A stretch of 17,736 bases of DNA, from the NCBI GenBank assembly GCA_016190585.1, contig JACPQH010000065.1, positions 1-17,736 on the forward strand, written 5' to 3'. A program made the translations under genes and the position numbers. This document shows, in pieces, positions 7,851 through 14,976 of this stretch. Under the pieces are notes generated by a model, which ran no database searches, was not told the DNA's origin, and saw nothing but the letters and a program-made list of their open reading frames with translations. Origin of the DNA: Chloroflexota bacterium. GTDB taxonomy: Bacteria; Chloroflexota; Dehalococcoidia; Dehalococcoidales; RBG-16-60-22. The number at the start of each line of letters is the position of its first letter. Positions within the stretch are counted from its first letter, which is position 1.

Positions 7851-9074
7851 CTAGGTCTGGGCTATCTTCCCGAACGCCTCGGTCCGCAGGATGTCGACCT
7901 TGTCCAGCCGCTCCCAGGGCAGCTCGACGTCGGTGCGCCCGAAGTGCCCGTAGGCCGCGGTGGCGCGGTAGATGGGGCGGCGCAGGACAAGGTTCTCGAT
8001 AATGGCGCCGGGCCGGAAGTCGAAATGCTTGCTGACCAGGCCGCAGATAACCTCGTCGCTGACCTTGGCGGTGCCGAAGGTCTCGATGGAAACCGAGAGC
8101 GGGTTCGCCTTGCCGATGACGTAGGAGACCTGTACCTCCAGCCGCTCCGCCAGCCCGGCCGCCACCAGGTTTTTCGCCACGTAGCGGGCCATGTAAGCCG
8201 CCGAACGGTCGACCTTGGTCGGGTCTTTGCCGGAGAAGGCCCCGCCCCCGTGCCGGGCGGCGCTGCCGTAGGTGTCTACCAGGATCTTGCGTCCCGTGCA
8301 GCCGGTGTCCGAGACCGGGCCGCCGATGACGAAACGGCCGGTGGCGTTAACGAAGAACTCGGTGTCACCGTCCACCAGGTTGGGCGGCACGACCGGCCGG
8401 ATGACATGCCGGATGACGTCCTGCTCGATCTGGCCCAGGGTTACTTCGGGGTCATGCTGAGCGCCGATAACCACATTGGTGAGGCGGCTGGGCACGCCGT
8501 TGTGGTATTCCACCGTGACCTGGGACTTGCCGTCCGGGCGCAGGTAAGGCAGGGTCTTGTCCTTCCTCACGCGCGCCAGCTGCTGGCAGAGCCGGTGTGC
8601 CAGGAATATGGGCAAAGGCATGAACTCCGGCGTCTCGGTACAGGCGAAACCGACCATCATGCCCTGGTCGCCGGCCCCGATCTCGTCCAGGCCGTTGTTG
8701 CCGGTGGCCCTCCGGGTTTCCAGGGAGTGGTTTACACCCAGCGCGATGTCGGCCGACTGCTCGTTGATGGACACCAGGACGCCGCAGGAGCGATAGTCAA
8801 AGCCGTACTCCGGCCGGGTATAGCCGATGTCCTTTATCAGACCCCTGACGATGTGAGGGATTTCGACATAAGTGCCGGTAGTTATCTCCCCCATAACGAT
8901 GATGAGGCCGTTGGTCACGGCGGTCTCGCAGGCAACCCGGCCGTACAGGTCCCTGGTGAGTATGGCGTCCAGGATGGCGTCCGAGACCTGGTCACATATC
9001 TTGTCCGGGTGGCCTTCCGTAACAGACTCCGAGGTCAACAGGTATTTGGCGGCGCTGTCCAGACTGCAAGTCAT
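7851..9074 (-). CDS. metK: S-adenosylmethionine synthetase
   Basis: A 407-residue MetK making S-adenosylmethionine from methionine and ATP. Motifs seen are GHPDKICDQ (21-29), GAGDQG (133-138) and the phosphate loop GGGAFSGKD (276-284) within a [22 protein letters not shown] block; it continues [13 protein letters not shown]. Length is close to the usual 380-400 residues. The start ATG 9074 has AAGGAGG 7 nt upstream. It lies 12 nt downstream of ahcY on the same strand, so the two form a methyl-cycle operon: MetK makes the methyl donor and AhcY removes the product inhibitor. Confidence 0.97.
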   Translation of the reverse strand: MTCSLDSAAKYLLTSESVTEGHPDKICDQVSDAILDAILTRDLYGRVACETAVTNGLIIVMGEITTGTYVEIPHIVRGLIKDIGYTRPEYGFDYRSCGVLVSINEQSADIALGVNHSLETRRATGNNGLDEIGAGDQGMMVGFACTETPEFMPLPIFLAHRLCQQLARVRKDKTLPYLRPDGKSQVTVEYHNGVPSRLTNVVIGAQHDPEVTLGQIEQDVIRHVIRPVVPPNLVDGDTEFFVNATGRFVIGGPVSDTGCTGRKILVDTYGSAARHGGGAFSGKDPTKVDRSAAYMARYVAKNLVAAGLAERLEVQVSYVIGKANPLSVSIETFGTAKVSDEVICGLVSKHFDFRPGAIIENLVLRRPIYRATAAYGHFGRTDVELPWERLDKVDILRTEAFGKIAQT

Positions 9075-9086
9075 GTCATGTCCTCC

Positions 9087-10358
<1,272 letters not shown>

Positions 10359-10370
10359 TTAATTCAAGTA

Positions 10371-10400
10371 AATATACAATGAAACGGCGGCGCTTTTCAA
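10371..10400 (-). promoter_or_regulatory. Predicted sigma70-type promoter of ahcY-metK
   Basis: On the - strand, TTGAAA (complement of 10395-10400) is followed after 18 bp by TATATT (complement of 10371-10376). The element lies just past the stop codon of the upstream gene, about 35 bp before the ahcY start. No SAM or SAH riboswitch fits in the short leader. Confidence 0.6.
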
Positions 10401-10407
10401 CGAACTT

Positions 10408-10809
10408 CTAGAACAGTCTCCAGTCGCGGAGCCCCTGCTGGATGACGGCCAGGTATTCCCGGGAGGGAGTACTTTCCTCCAGCTTGCCGGCCTTAACGAA
10501 AGTGATAGCGGGAATGGGGGTATCGTCTTCATCGAACACGGTTATATTAAGGTGTTCGTAGTTCACCGGGTAGCCTTCGGCGCTGTCCAGACGGCGTAGG
10601 CACTGCTCGGTAATCTCGTAGAGCGCGCCGCGGACCCGCTCGCCCTTCCAGGGCTTGATGCTGGCGACGGCGCCCCGCCACTGCCGCGACCAGCCGGCGA
10701 AGATGAGCCGGTAGTTGGGGAGAACGGCGGTCGAGACCGGCTTCGCGCCGGGGCACCGTTGCTGCATATGCTGTTTGTTGAGGTCGGTGGCGTAGGCAAA
10801 ATAGTTCAT
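10408..10809 (-). CDS. Gamma-glutamylcyclotransferase-like (AIG2/GGCT fold) protein
   Basis: A 133-residue protein with the GGCT fold. The N-terminus MNYFAYATDLNKQHMQQRCPG matches the family start YxAYGSNLN-x-M-x-RCP, and LRRLDSAEGYP (71-81) matches the segment with the catalytic Glu (here Glu78). In family members the YGSNL loop binds the gamma-glutamyl group; here it reads YATDL, so Gly and Asn of the loop are replaced. The substrate is unknown; glutathione-related or gamma-glutamylamine turnover is the family theme. AGGGGAG precedes the start. It follows the 46-residue gene by 41 nt, and the two probably form an operon. Confidence 0.8.
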   Translation of the reverse strand: MNYFAYATDLNKQHMQQRCPGAKPVSTAVLPNYRLIFAGWSRQWRGAVASIKPWKGERVRGALYEITEQCLRRLDSAEGYPVNYEHLNITVFDEDDTPIPAITFVKAGKLEESTPSREYLAVIQQGLRDWRLF

Positions 10810-10850
10810 TCACTCCCCTGTCCCCCGGCACGGGGGGTTGGAGCCCTCTG

Positions 10851-10991
10851 TCAGCACCCGGGCTCGCCGGGATGCCCGCAGCAGGACTGCCGGCGCGATA
10901 CCTTGATCCCGGTATTCCTCAGGAGCAGGTAAAGCTTGAGGCGCAGAGGCACCGGCGCCTTCAGGTTTTTAAGAAATGCTCCGGCCGACAT
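10851..10991 (-). CDS. Conserved-looking 46-residue cysteine-rich protein
   Basis: A 46-residue frame starting MSAGAFLKNLKAPVPLRL and ending RRQSCCGHPGEPGC. AAGGAAA lies just before the ATG, and a -35/-10 pair (11004-11032) lies upstream. The N-terminal half is basic and amphipathic, with a LRLKLYLLL stretch that might touch the membrane. The C-terminal CCGHPGEPGC has three Cys and one His, a possible metal or Fe-S site. From memory, similar SCCGHPGEPGC tails occur in small Chloroflexi proteins, but function is unknown to me. It is divergent from the zinc-ribbon gene and upstream of the GGCT-like gene. Confidence 0.65.
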   Translation of the reverse strand: MSAGAFLKNLKAPVPLRLKLYLLLRNTGIKVSRRQSCCGHPGEPGC

Positions 10992-11003
10992 GGTTTCCTT
11001 CCC

Positions 11004-11032
11004 ATAATACTACTTGAATTGCCGTCCGGCAA
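11004..11032 (-). promoter_or_regulatory. Predicted promoter of the 46-residue protein gene
   Basis: On the - strand, TTGCCG (complement of 11027-11032) is followed after 17 bp by TATTAT (complement of 11004-11009). The -35 lies inside the inverted repeat at 11017-11034. The transcript would start only a few bases before the AAGGAAA ribosome binding site. Confidence 0.5.
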
Positions 11033-11034
11033 TT
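11017..11034. promoter_or_regulatory. 18-bp inverted repeat, possible operator
   Basis: AATTGCCG-TC-CGGCAATT is a perfect 8-bp inverted repeat with a 2-bp centre, located between divergent genes. It covers the -35 of the leftward promoter and lies about 45 bp upstream of the rightward TATAAA, a layout typical of a dimeric repressor site. No regulator gene is next to it. Confidence 0.45.
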
Positions 11035-11080
11035 TCCCCGCGAATGCGACTATTGTCACATACAAAACAGCGCTACCCAG

Positions 11081-11086
11081 TATAAA
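11081..11086 (+). promoter_or_regulatory. Possible -10 of the zinc-ribbon gene
   Basis: TATAAA lies 31 bp before the ATG, in an AT-rich stretch. The best -35 (TTGTCA at 11053) is 22 bp away, which is too far for a standard promoter, so the assignment is weak. Confidence 0.35.
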
Positions 11087-11117
11087 ATTAGTTGATTTTT
11101 AAAGGAGGTAAAATATC

Positions 11118-11282
11118 ATGGCGATAAAGAAATGCCCTCGGTGCCGCGGCGGCGATATCAGGATAGACCGCGATGAGTACGGCTGGTACGAGCAGTGCAT
11201 CATGTGTGGCTACATGCGAGATCTGGTGCTCGAGGTGAGGAGCGTTCCCGAGCTCGTAAAACCGCGCCGGGGAACGCGTTGA
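11118..11282 (+). CDS. 54-residue zinc-ribbon protein
   Basis: A short frame beginning MAIKKCPRCRGGDIRIDRDEY, with two CxxC knuckles (C6/C9 and C27/C30: CPRC and CIMC) spaced as in zinc ribbons, followed by a basic tail ending PRRGTR. AAAGGAGG sits 8 nt before the ATG, which strongly supports translation. The family is unknown to me; such ribbons often act in nucleic-acid or protein contacts. It ends 18 nt before the smpB start, so it may be transcribed into smpB, although smpB appears to have its own promoter. Confidence 0.75.
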   Translation: MAIKKCPRCRGGDIRIDRDEYGWYEQCIMCGYMRDLVLEVRSVPELVKPRRGTR

Positions 11283-11286
11283 GATG

Positions 11287-11295
11287 TGGTATAAT
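11287..11295 (+). promoter_or_regulatory. Extended -10 promoter immediately upstream of smpB
   Basis: TGGTATAAT is a perfect TATAAT with TG one base upstream. The last T is 5 nt from the smpB GTG, so the predicted transcription start falls at or next to the start codon. No good -35 or ribosome binding site is seen. Confidence 0.6.
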
Positions 11296-11300
11296 AGAGA

Positions 11301-11744
11301 GTGTACAAGGTTATAGCCACCAATCGCAAGGCCTATCATAACTTCCATATCGGCGAGAGCGTTGAAGCCGGTATCGCCCTGATGGGCTCGGAGATTAAGT
11401 CCATCAGGGCCGGCCGGGTGAGCCTGGGGGATGCTTACGTCAAGCCGGAAAACGGGGAGCTGTGGCTGGTAAACGCTCATATCAGCCGGTATGAGGCCAG
11501 CAGCTTCTTCGGTCATGAACCTACCAGGTCGCGTAAGCTCTTGCTGCACCGGAAGCAGATAGCCGGACTTACCAGCCGGGTGGCCGAGAAGGGTTTGACC
11601 CTGGTACCCACCAGGCTTTACATAAAAGACAGCATAGCCAAGGTAGAGATCGCCCTGGCCAAGGGCAAAAAGCTCTATGACAAGCGTGAAGCCATCACCC
11701 GCCGGGAGACCGAAAGGGAGATCGGCCGCCTGGTCAAGGGGTAA
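11301..11744 (+). CDS. smpB: SsrA-binding protein SmpB
   Basis: A 147-residue SmpB, the partner that carries tmRNA into stalled ribosomes. Family segments are IATNRKAYHNFHIGESVEAGI, GSEIKSIRAGRVSLGDAYVK (visible as MGSEIKSIRAGRVSLGDAYV), ENGELWLVNAHISRYEAS, RSRKLLLHRKQIAGL, and the basic tail KLYDKREAITRRETERE that mimics a codon-anticodon contact. GTG 11301 is the only in-frame start that keeps the conserved N-terminus. A normal Shine-Dalgarno site is absent and a TATAAT sits just upstream, so the mRNA may be leaderless. tmRNA follows 4 bp after the stop. Confidence 0.96.
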   Translation: MYKVIATNRKAYHNFHIGESVEAGIALMGSEIKSIRAGRVSLGDAYVKPENGELWLVNAHISRYEASSFFGHEPTRSRKLLLHRKQIAGLTSRVAEKGLTLVPTRLYIKDSIAKVEIALAKGKKLYDKREAITRRETEREIGRLVKG

Positions 11745-11748
11745 ACAT

Positions 11749-12103
11749 GGGGACGCGTGGTTTCGACAGGGGAGGTAGGCTACAGGATTGCAGGCTGAGG
11801 TGCCACTATCTCAATAAACAGGTGGCAAAAAAAGAAACGACGAACCAGTATTAATCGCAGCCTAACAAAATAAGGTTGCACATCCTACCCGACCCCGCCC
11901 TGGCGGGTTGGGATAGGGTGCCGAAATGCCGGGGTGCCGTCGCTCTACTAACCGGTAAGGGCGACGAAAGAAAAACCGGTCTGGCCCGGCTTAACTAGGT
12001 CGGCAGAGGTAAGCGGGGCGAGATTAAAGAGCCGACTAAGCCTGTAGCATATTCTGGGCAGCTTCCTTTGGACGGGGAGTTCGACTCTCCCCCGTCTCCA
12101 CCA
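11749..12103 (+). ncRNA. ssrA: tmRNA (transfer-messenger RNA)
   Basis: The RNA runs from GGGGACG to CGTCTCCACCA. The two ends pair as a 7-bp acceptor stem with the G3-U wobble that marks alanine charging, and CCA is encoded. The T-arm GTTCGACTC lies near the 3' end. The tag frame is 11824-11865: GGC then 12 codons, giving GKKRNDEPVLIAA and TAA. The hydrophobic IAA end fits a protease degron, and a Gly start is known in Dehalococcoides tags. About 355 nt is a usual length. It rescues stalled ribosomes with SmpB, which is encoded 4 bp upstream. The 3' end is a well-known integration site. Confidence 0.96.
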
Positions 12104-12112
12104 GAAACACGG

Positions 12113-12132
12113 ATGAGCCTTAACAGGCTCGT
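12113..12132 (+). terminator. Possible weak terminator after ssrA
   Basis: ATGAGCC and GGCTCGT form a 7-bp stem with one G-T pair and a 6-nt loop, 10 nt after the tmRNA 3' end. Only TAATGAT follows, with no run of T, so termination here is uncertain. Apart from this, the 95-bp gap to the next gene shows nothing recognisable. Confidence 0.3.
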
Positions 12133-12198
12133 TAATGATACGAACGCCTTATTGCCGCTGGTGAGAAGGTGCAGACTGAGGAGAAATGAGAAAAAGGA

Positions 12199-12639
12199 TT
12201 GAGAATTAACAGATCGGTTGAAACATCAGCGGCAGCGGATAGGGTCTGGCGGGTTCTCGTTGACGAGGAGAAAATCCCAGAGTGGTGCCTCCCTGCCAAA
12301 AAGTTGCGAATAACGAGCGAACAAAAGAGTGGATTAGGAACGGCATTTTATTTTGAGGAGCAAGCCGGCGGGCAGCTATTGAAGCTAAATCTAAAGGTTA
12401 CCGAATGGGTAAAAAACAAGGTGGTGGCCTTCGAGATGGCCTCGGGGAATTTTATCAAAGGATACGAACAGACATATCGAATAGAAGCGACTTCGTCGGG
12501 CAGCCGTATAATATTTACAGAAAATATCAGGTTGCCATACGGGGTTCTCGGTAAGATTGCTGGAATCCTTGTGAGGTTTCGTTCTGAAGCCCGTGTCAAA
12601 GCGATGCTCTTTAATCTGGTAACCATGGCAGAGGGATGA
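12199..12639 (+). CDS. SRPBCC (START-like/polyketide cyclase) family protein
   Basis: A 146-residue protein whose whole length fits the SRPBCC hydrophobic-pocket fold. It begins with a beta strand and SVETSAAADRVWRVLVDEEKIPEWC (seen as ADRVWRVLVDEEKIPEW), the usual family opening. Next come GLGTAFYFEEQAGG, YRIEATSSGSRIIFTENI, and a long C-terminal helix. Such proteins bind lipids, sterols or other small hydrophobic ligands; the ligand cannot be told. The start TTG 12199 is chosen because upstream frames are blocked and the family N-terminus begins here, with AAAAAGGA touching the start. It is the first gene past ssrA and more AT-rich than the core genes. Confidence 0.75.
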   Translation: MRINRSVETSAAADRVWRVLVDEEKIPEWCLPAKKLRITSEQKSGLGTAFYFEEQAGGQLLKLNLKVTEWVKNKVVAFEMASGNFIKGYEQTYRIEATSSGSRIIFTENIRLPYGVLGKIAGILVRFRSEARVKAMLFNLVTMAEG

Positions 12640-12679
12640 CGGGTGTTTCGCCCGATAGGGAAAGAGAGAAGGCAGGAAG

Positions 12680-12967
12680 ATGAGCGACGAAAGTAGTGAA
12701 GCAAAAGAGGCAAAAAAGAAATCGGACTATCTTGACAAAGAAGCCAAAAGAAACGATGAATATCAGCTGAAAAAGCAGGTTTCTTTAGCCAGAGAACAGA
12801 GAATTGAAGAAGAGCAAAAAGCGAATCAAATCGAAAGGGACGCGAAACGATCCCTTGAAGATGCCAAGGAAGTAGTTAAAGAGAAGGTGAGGAAAGAGAA
12901 GTACCTGGCAAGAGAAAAGAAGATTGCCGAGGATCAAGAGAAACGAATCAAGAAGTCGAAATCCTGA
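12680..12967 (+). CDS. Highly charged coiled-coil protein, unknown function
   Basis: A 95-residue hydrophilic protein made almost entirely of Lys, Glu, Arg, Asp, Ala and Gln. From residue 8 to the end it looks like one continuous helix or coiled coil (EAKKKSDYLDKEAKRNDEY and later REKKIAEDQEKRIKKS). No membrane segment, Cys or catalytic motif is visible. GGCAGGAAG precedes the ATG. The gene is AT-rich compared with the ribosomal region. It lies between the SRPBCC and zinc-finger genes on the same strand. Low sequence complexity makes any homology claim unsafe. Confidence 0.6.
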   Translation: MSDESSEAKEAKKKSDYLDKEAKRNDEYQLKKQVSLAREQRIEEEQKANQIERDAKRSLEDAKEVVKEKVRKEKYLAREKKIAEDQEKRIKKSKS

Positions 12968-13025
12968 GGCTGGTTAGATTATTACCACTGCGGCTAATGA
13001 CACGCATGGGGAGATAGGGAATATC

Positions 13026-13253
13026 ATGAAAGAAATGAAAGAATTTACCGAGGTCGTAAAACTGAAAGTGATCCCTACCACCTTTGTTCTGCGCTGTTCC
13101 TTATGCGGCCATGAAGTAACCAACTTTGACCGGCACCTTGGCCTGATCAAGATGAACGAGCACATCGTCTCAATGCACGGCGGGGAAGTAAATTCCCTCG
13201 GGAAAGAAGCCCTGTATTCCAGGAAGCAGGAAATAGACTTGGACAAATTCTAG
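13026..13253 (+). CDS. Small zinc-finger-like protein, unknown function
   Basis: A 75-residue protein. C24, C27, H46 and H51 (CSLCGHE, then NEHIVSMHG) form a C2H2-type pattern with a long 18-residue loop, resembling single zinc fingers of bacterial or archaeal accessory proteins. N- and C-terminal flanks are charged. The ATG has only a weak purine stretch (GGGGAGATAGGG) upstream. The stop is followed after 2 nt by the 27-residue CDGSH frame. The gene could bind DNA or protein; the sequence does not decide. Confidence 0.6.
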   Translation: MKEMKEFTEVVKLKVIPTTFVLRCSLCGHEVTNFDRHLGLIKMNEHIVSMHGGEVNSLGKEALYSRKQEIDLDKF

Positions 13254-13255
13254 GT

Positions 13256-13339
13256 ATGCGCAACCGGGTAACGCAATGCCGCTGTGGGGCAAGCGCCAAC
13301 CAGCCTTTCTGCGACGGGAGCCACGGCTGGGAGCGTTAG
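13256..13339 (+). CDS. 27-residue CDGSH iron-sulfur peptide or gene fragment
   Basis: The frame reads MRNRVTQCRCGASANQPF then CDGSHGWER and a stop. Cys8, Cys10, Cys19 and His23 match the CDGSH [2Fe-2S] ligand pattern C-x-C-x2-(S/T)-x3-P-x-C-D-G-(S/T)-H exactly. Normal CDGSH domains are about 40 residues and stand alone only in slightly longer proteins. The frame stops four residues after the His, just where the recombinase remnant begins on the other strand. The start lies 2 nt after the previous stop, which would allow coupled translation; GGAAATAGACTTGGA upstream is a weak ribosome site. It may be a real mini-protein or the surviving piece of a larger gene. Confidence 0.5.
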   Translation: MRNRVTQCRCGASANQPFCDGSHGWER

Positions 13340-13677
13340 GGCGACGAGGGGCAAACCAGCCGGAAACTGGTATTGATAAGGCCTCTGGCATCGACCGGGA
13401 ACACCGCGGGGTCTTGGATGACAGGCTCATTCAGGATGCGGATAACCGACCCCTCACGTTTAGCCGCCACCTGGAAGATCGGACGAAAAGGCGGTTTCGG
13501 CTTAATTGCTACTACTGACCGTGTCTTCTTGGTATCCATGTATACCGCGTCCAGCATCGTAAGAAGAAGCTTCCTCTGCTCGGTCAAATTAGCTTCCTGC
13601 CATAACCTTCTCAGGTCCATGGAGAACCACATGCGCCAGCGCAAGCCGGAGCCTGTTGACTGGGCCAACTTATGCAT
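13336..13677 (-). pseudogene. C-terminal remnant of a large serine recombinase
   Basis: The - strand frame of 113 residues contains DLRRLWQEANLTEQRKLL, then MLDAVYMDTKKTRSVVAIKPK and PPFRPIF (positions about 21-71). This is the C-terminal pattern of large serine recombinases common in Chloroflexi, where a leucine-zipper-like helix is followed by AIKPKPxFRPLF. The catalytic resolvase domain and the recombinase domain should lie at higher coordinates, but that space is occupied by cas7e. Homology seems to stop near 13620; the first 19 residues do not look like the family. The gene is therefore truncated and dead. It marks a former mobile element beside ssrA. Confidence 0.6.
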
Positions 13678-13702
13678 GGCACTTGACCAGCTGGTTGACT
13701 GA
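13631..13702 (+). pseudogene. Possible 3' remnant of cse2 (cas11e)
   Basis: Directly upstream of cas7e, in the slot where cse2 normally sits, a + strand frame ends RQRKPEPVDWANLCMALD and stops 30 nt before the cas7e ATG. P-V/I-D-W-x-x-L is the conserved element near the C-terminus of Cse2 proteins. The piece is only about 23 residues long and no upstream Cse2 sequence is seen, so this is suggestive only. If right, the break between recombinase and CRISPR operon lies at about 13620-13630. Confidence 0.3.
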
Positions 13703-13732
13703 ACTTAACAAATTCAAAAAAGGAGAGAGAAC

Positions 13733-14976
13733 ATGTTTGTGCAGATTCATATGCTCCAAAGCATGCCCCCGGGCAACCTGAACCGTGACGAAAATGGCTG
13801 GCCGAAGAAGTGTCTTTTCGGCGGGGTGACGCGCGGCCGAATAAGCAGCCAATGCCTCAAACGTAACATCCGGCACTCGGCACAGTTCAAAGAGGCTTTT
13901 GGCGATCATCTTGCGTTCAGAACCAAGTATTTGCCGCGTATGGTCGGCGACATACTCAAGGGATTGGTGCCGGGGATGGCAGACGTTGAGTTGAATGAGG
14001 TCAAGAGCGCCCTTGCTCGAGAATTCAAAAAGGAGCGTGGTGCCGTCTCGGAAGTGACTGACGGGGATGACGAAGGCGAGGCGCAATCCGACAGGTCTAC
14101 GGATGCGAGTGGCGTCGACCAGACGGGCCAACTGGTGTGTTCTTTCCGCCGCCCTTTGCGGCAGAAATCGCCAAGCTGGTCGCTACCTTGCGGCAGAAAG
14201 AGATTGCCGTGTACAATGCGTGGGCCGGTGGTAAGAAGAAGGACACTGACCAGCACAAAGATGCCATTAAGCGATTTGAATCCGAGATAGCCAAGATGAG
14301 CCAGACGCTTACCGTGGACATCGGCCTGTTCGGACGGATGACGACCAGCGACCTCGTGGTGAACGTCGAAGCTGCCTGCCAAGTGGCCCACGCCATCAGC
14401 ACCCACGAAACGATGATTGAGAGCGATTACTTCACCGCGATGGATGACAGAAAGAGGGACTTCGCGCCAAGTCAAACTGAGCAGGTTCGTGCCGCTTTTC
14501 TGAGTTCCGGGACTTTCTTCGATGCGGCTGTGTATTATAAGTATCTCAACCTGGACATGGATGCCCTGCAGCAGCATCTCAGTTGGGAGGTGAATGATGC
14601 GGTAAAGGCCGCGCGGATACTTGTCGAAGCCGCCGCGTTGGTTAATCCCACGGGCAAACAGAACAGTTTTGCTTCTCATGGCATACCGGCACTGATGTTG
14701 CTCGAAGTATCTAAGAAGAAACGGCCAATCAGCTACGCCAATGCCTTCCTGAGACCAGTCGAGGGGCATGACTTGATGGCTGAATCGGCGAAAGCGCTCC
14801 GGGACTATGTCCAGGGTGAGGCGGCGGCGTTTGTGCCGCCCGATATGAAGCGTGTACTCTTGGCTAGAGGTTCTGCCTCGGTTGATATCAAGGACGCCAG
14901 TCACGTGGACACGCTGGATGGCAAAGATGGTCTTCTCGACTCTTTCGAGAAAATGCTTGTGGGGAGCGCCGCATGA
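13733..14976 (+). pseudogene. cas7e: Type I-E Cascade backbone protein Cas7e, frameshifted
   Basis: Cas7e (Cse4/CasC) forms the six-copy backbone that holds crRNA. The first frame (13733-14137) has NLNRDENGWPKKCLFGGVTR and RISSQCLKRN (about 36-45). The second frame (14140-14976) has VDIGLFGRMTTSDLVVN, VAHAISTHET, FSSGTFF-like SSGTFFDAAVYYKY and SYANAFLRPV. Reading continues only if a net -1 shift at 14135-14140 (in GGTGTGTTC) is repaired; the restored product is about 413 residues, longer than the usual 350-390. Extra length includes an acidic Asp/Glu/Ser stretch at residues 105-129. GGAGAGAG precedes the ATG. The stop overlaps the cas5e start (ATGA). No part of the homology is missing around the break. 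Confidence 0.85.

Noticed and set aside
10821..10842. Terminator between the 46-residue gene and the GGCT-like gene
   Set aside because: CCCCCG/CGGGGG makes a short hairpin with a 3-nt loop but no T-run on either strand, so it is more likely a minor structure than a terminator.
14135..14140. Programmed ribosomal frameshifting as the cause of the cas gene breaks
   Set aside because: None of the four sites has a standard slippery heptamer with a following structure, and four independent programmed shifts in one operon are implausible.
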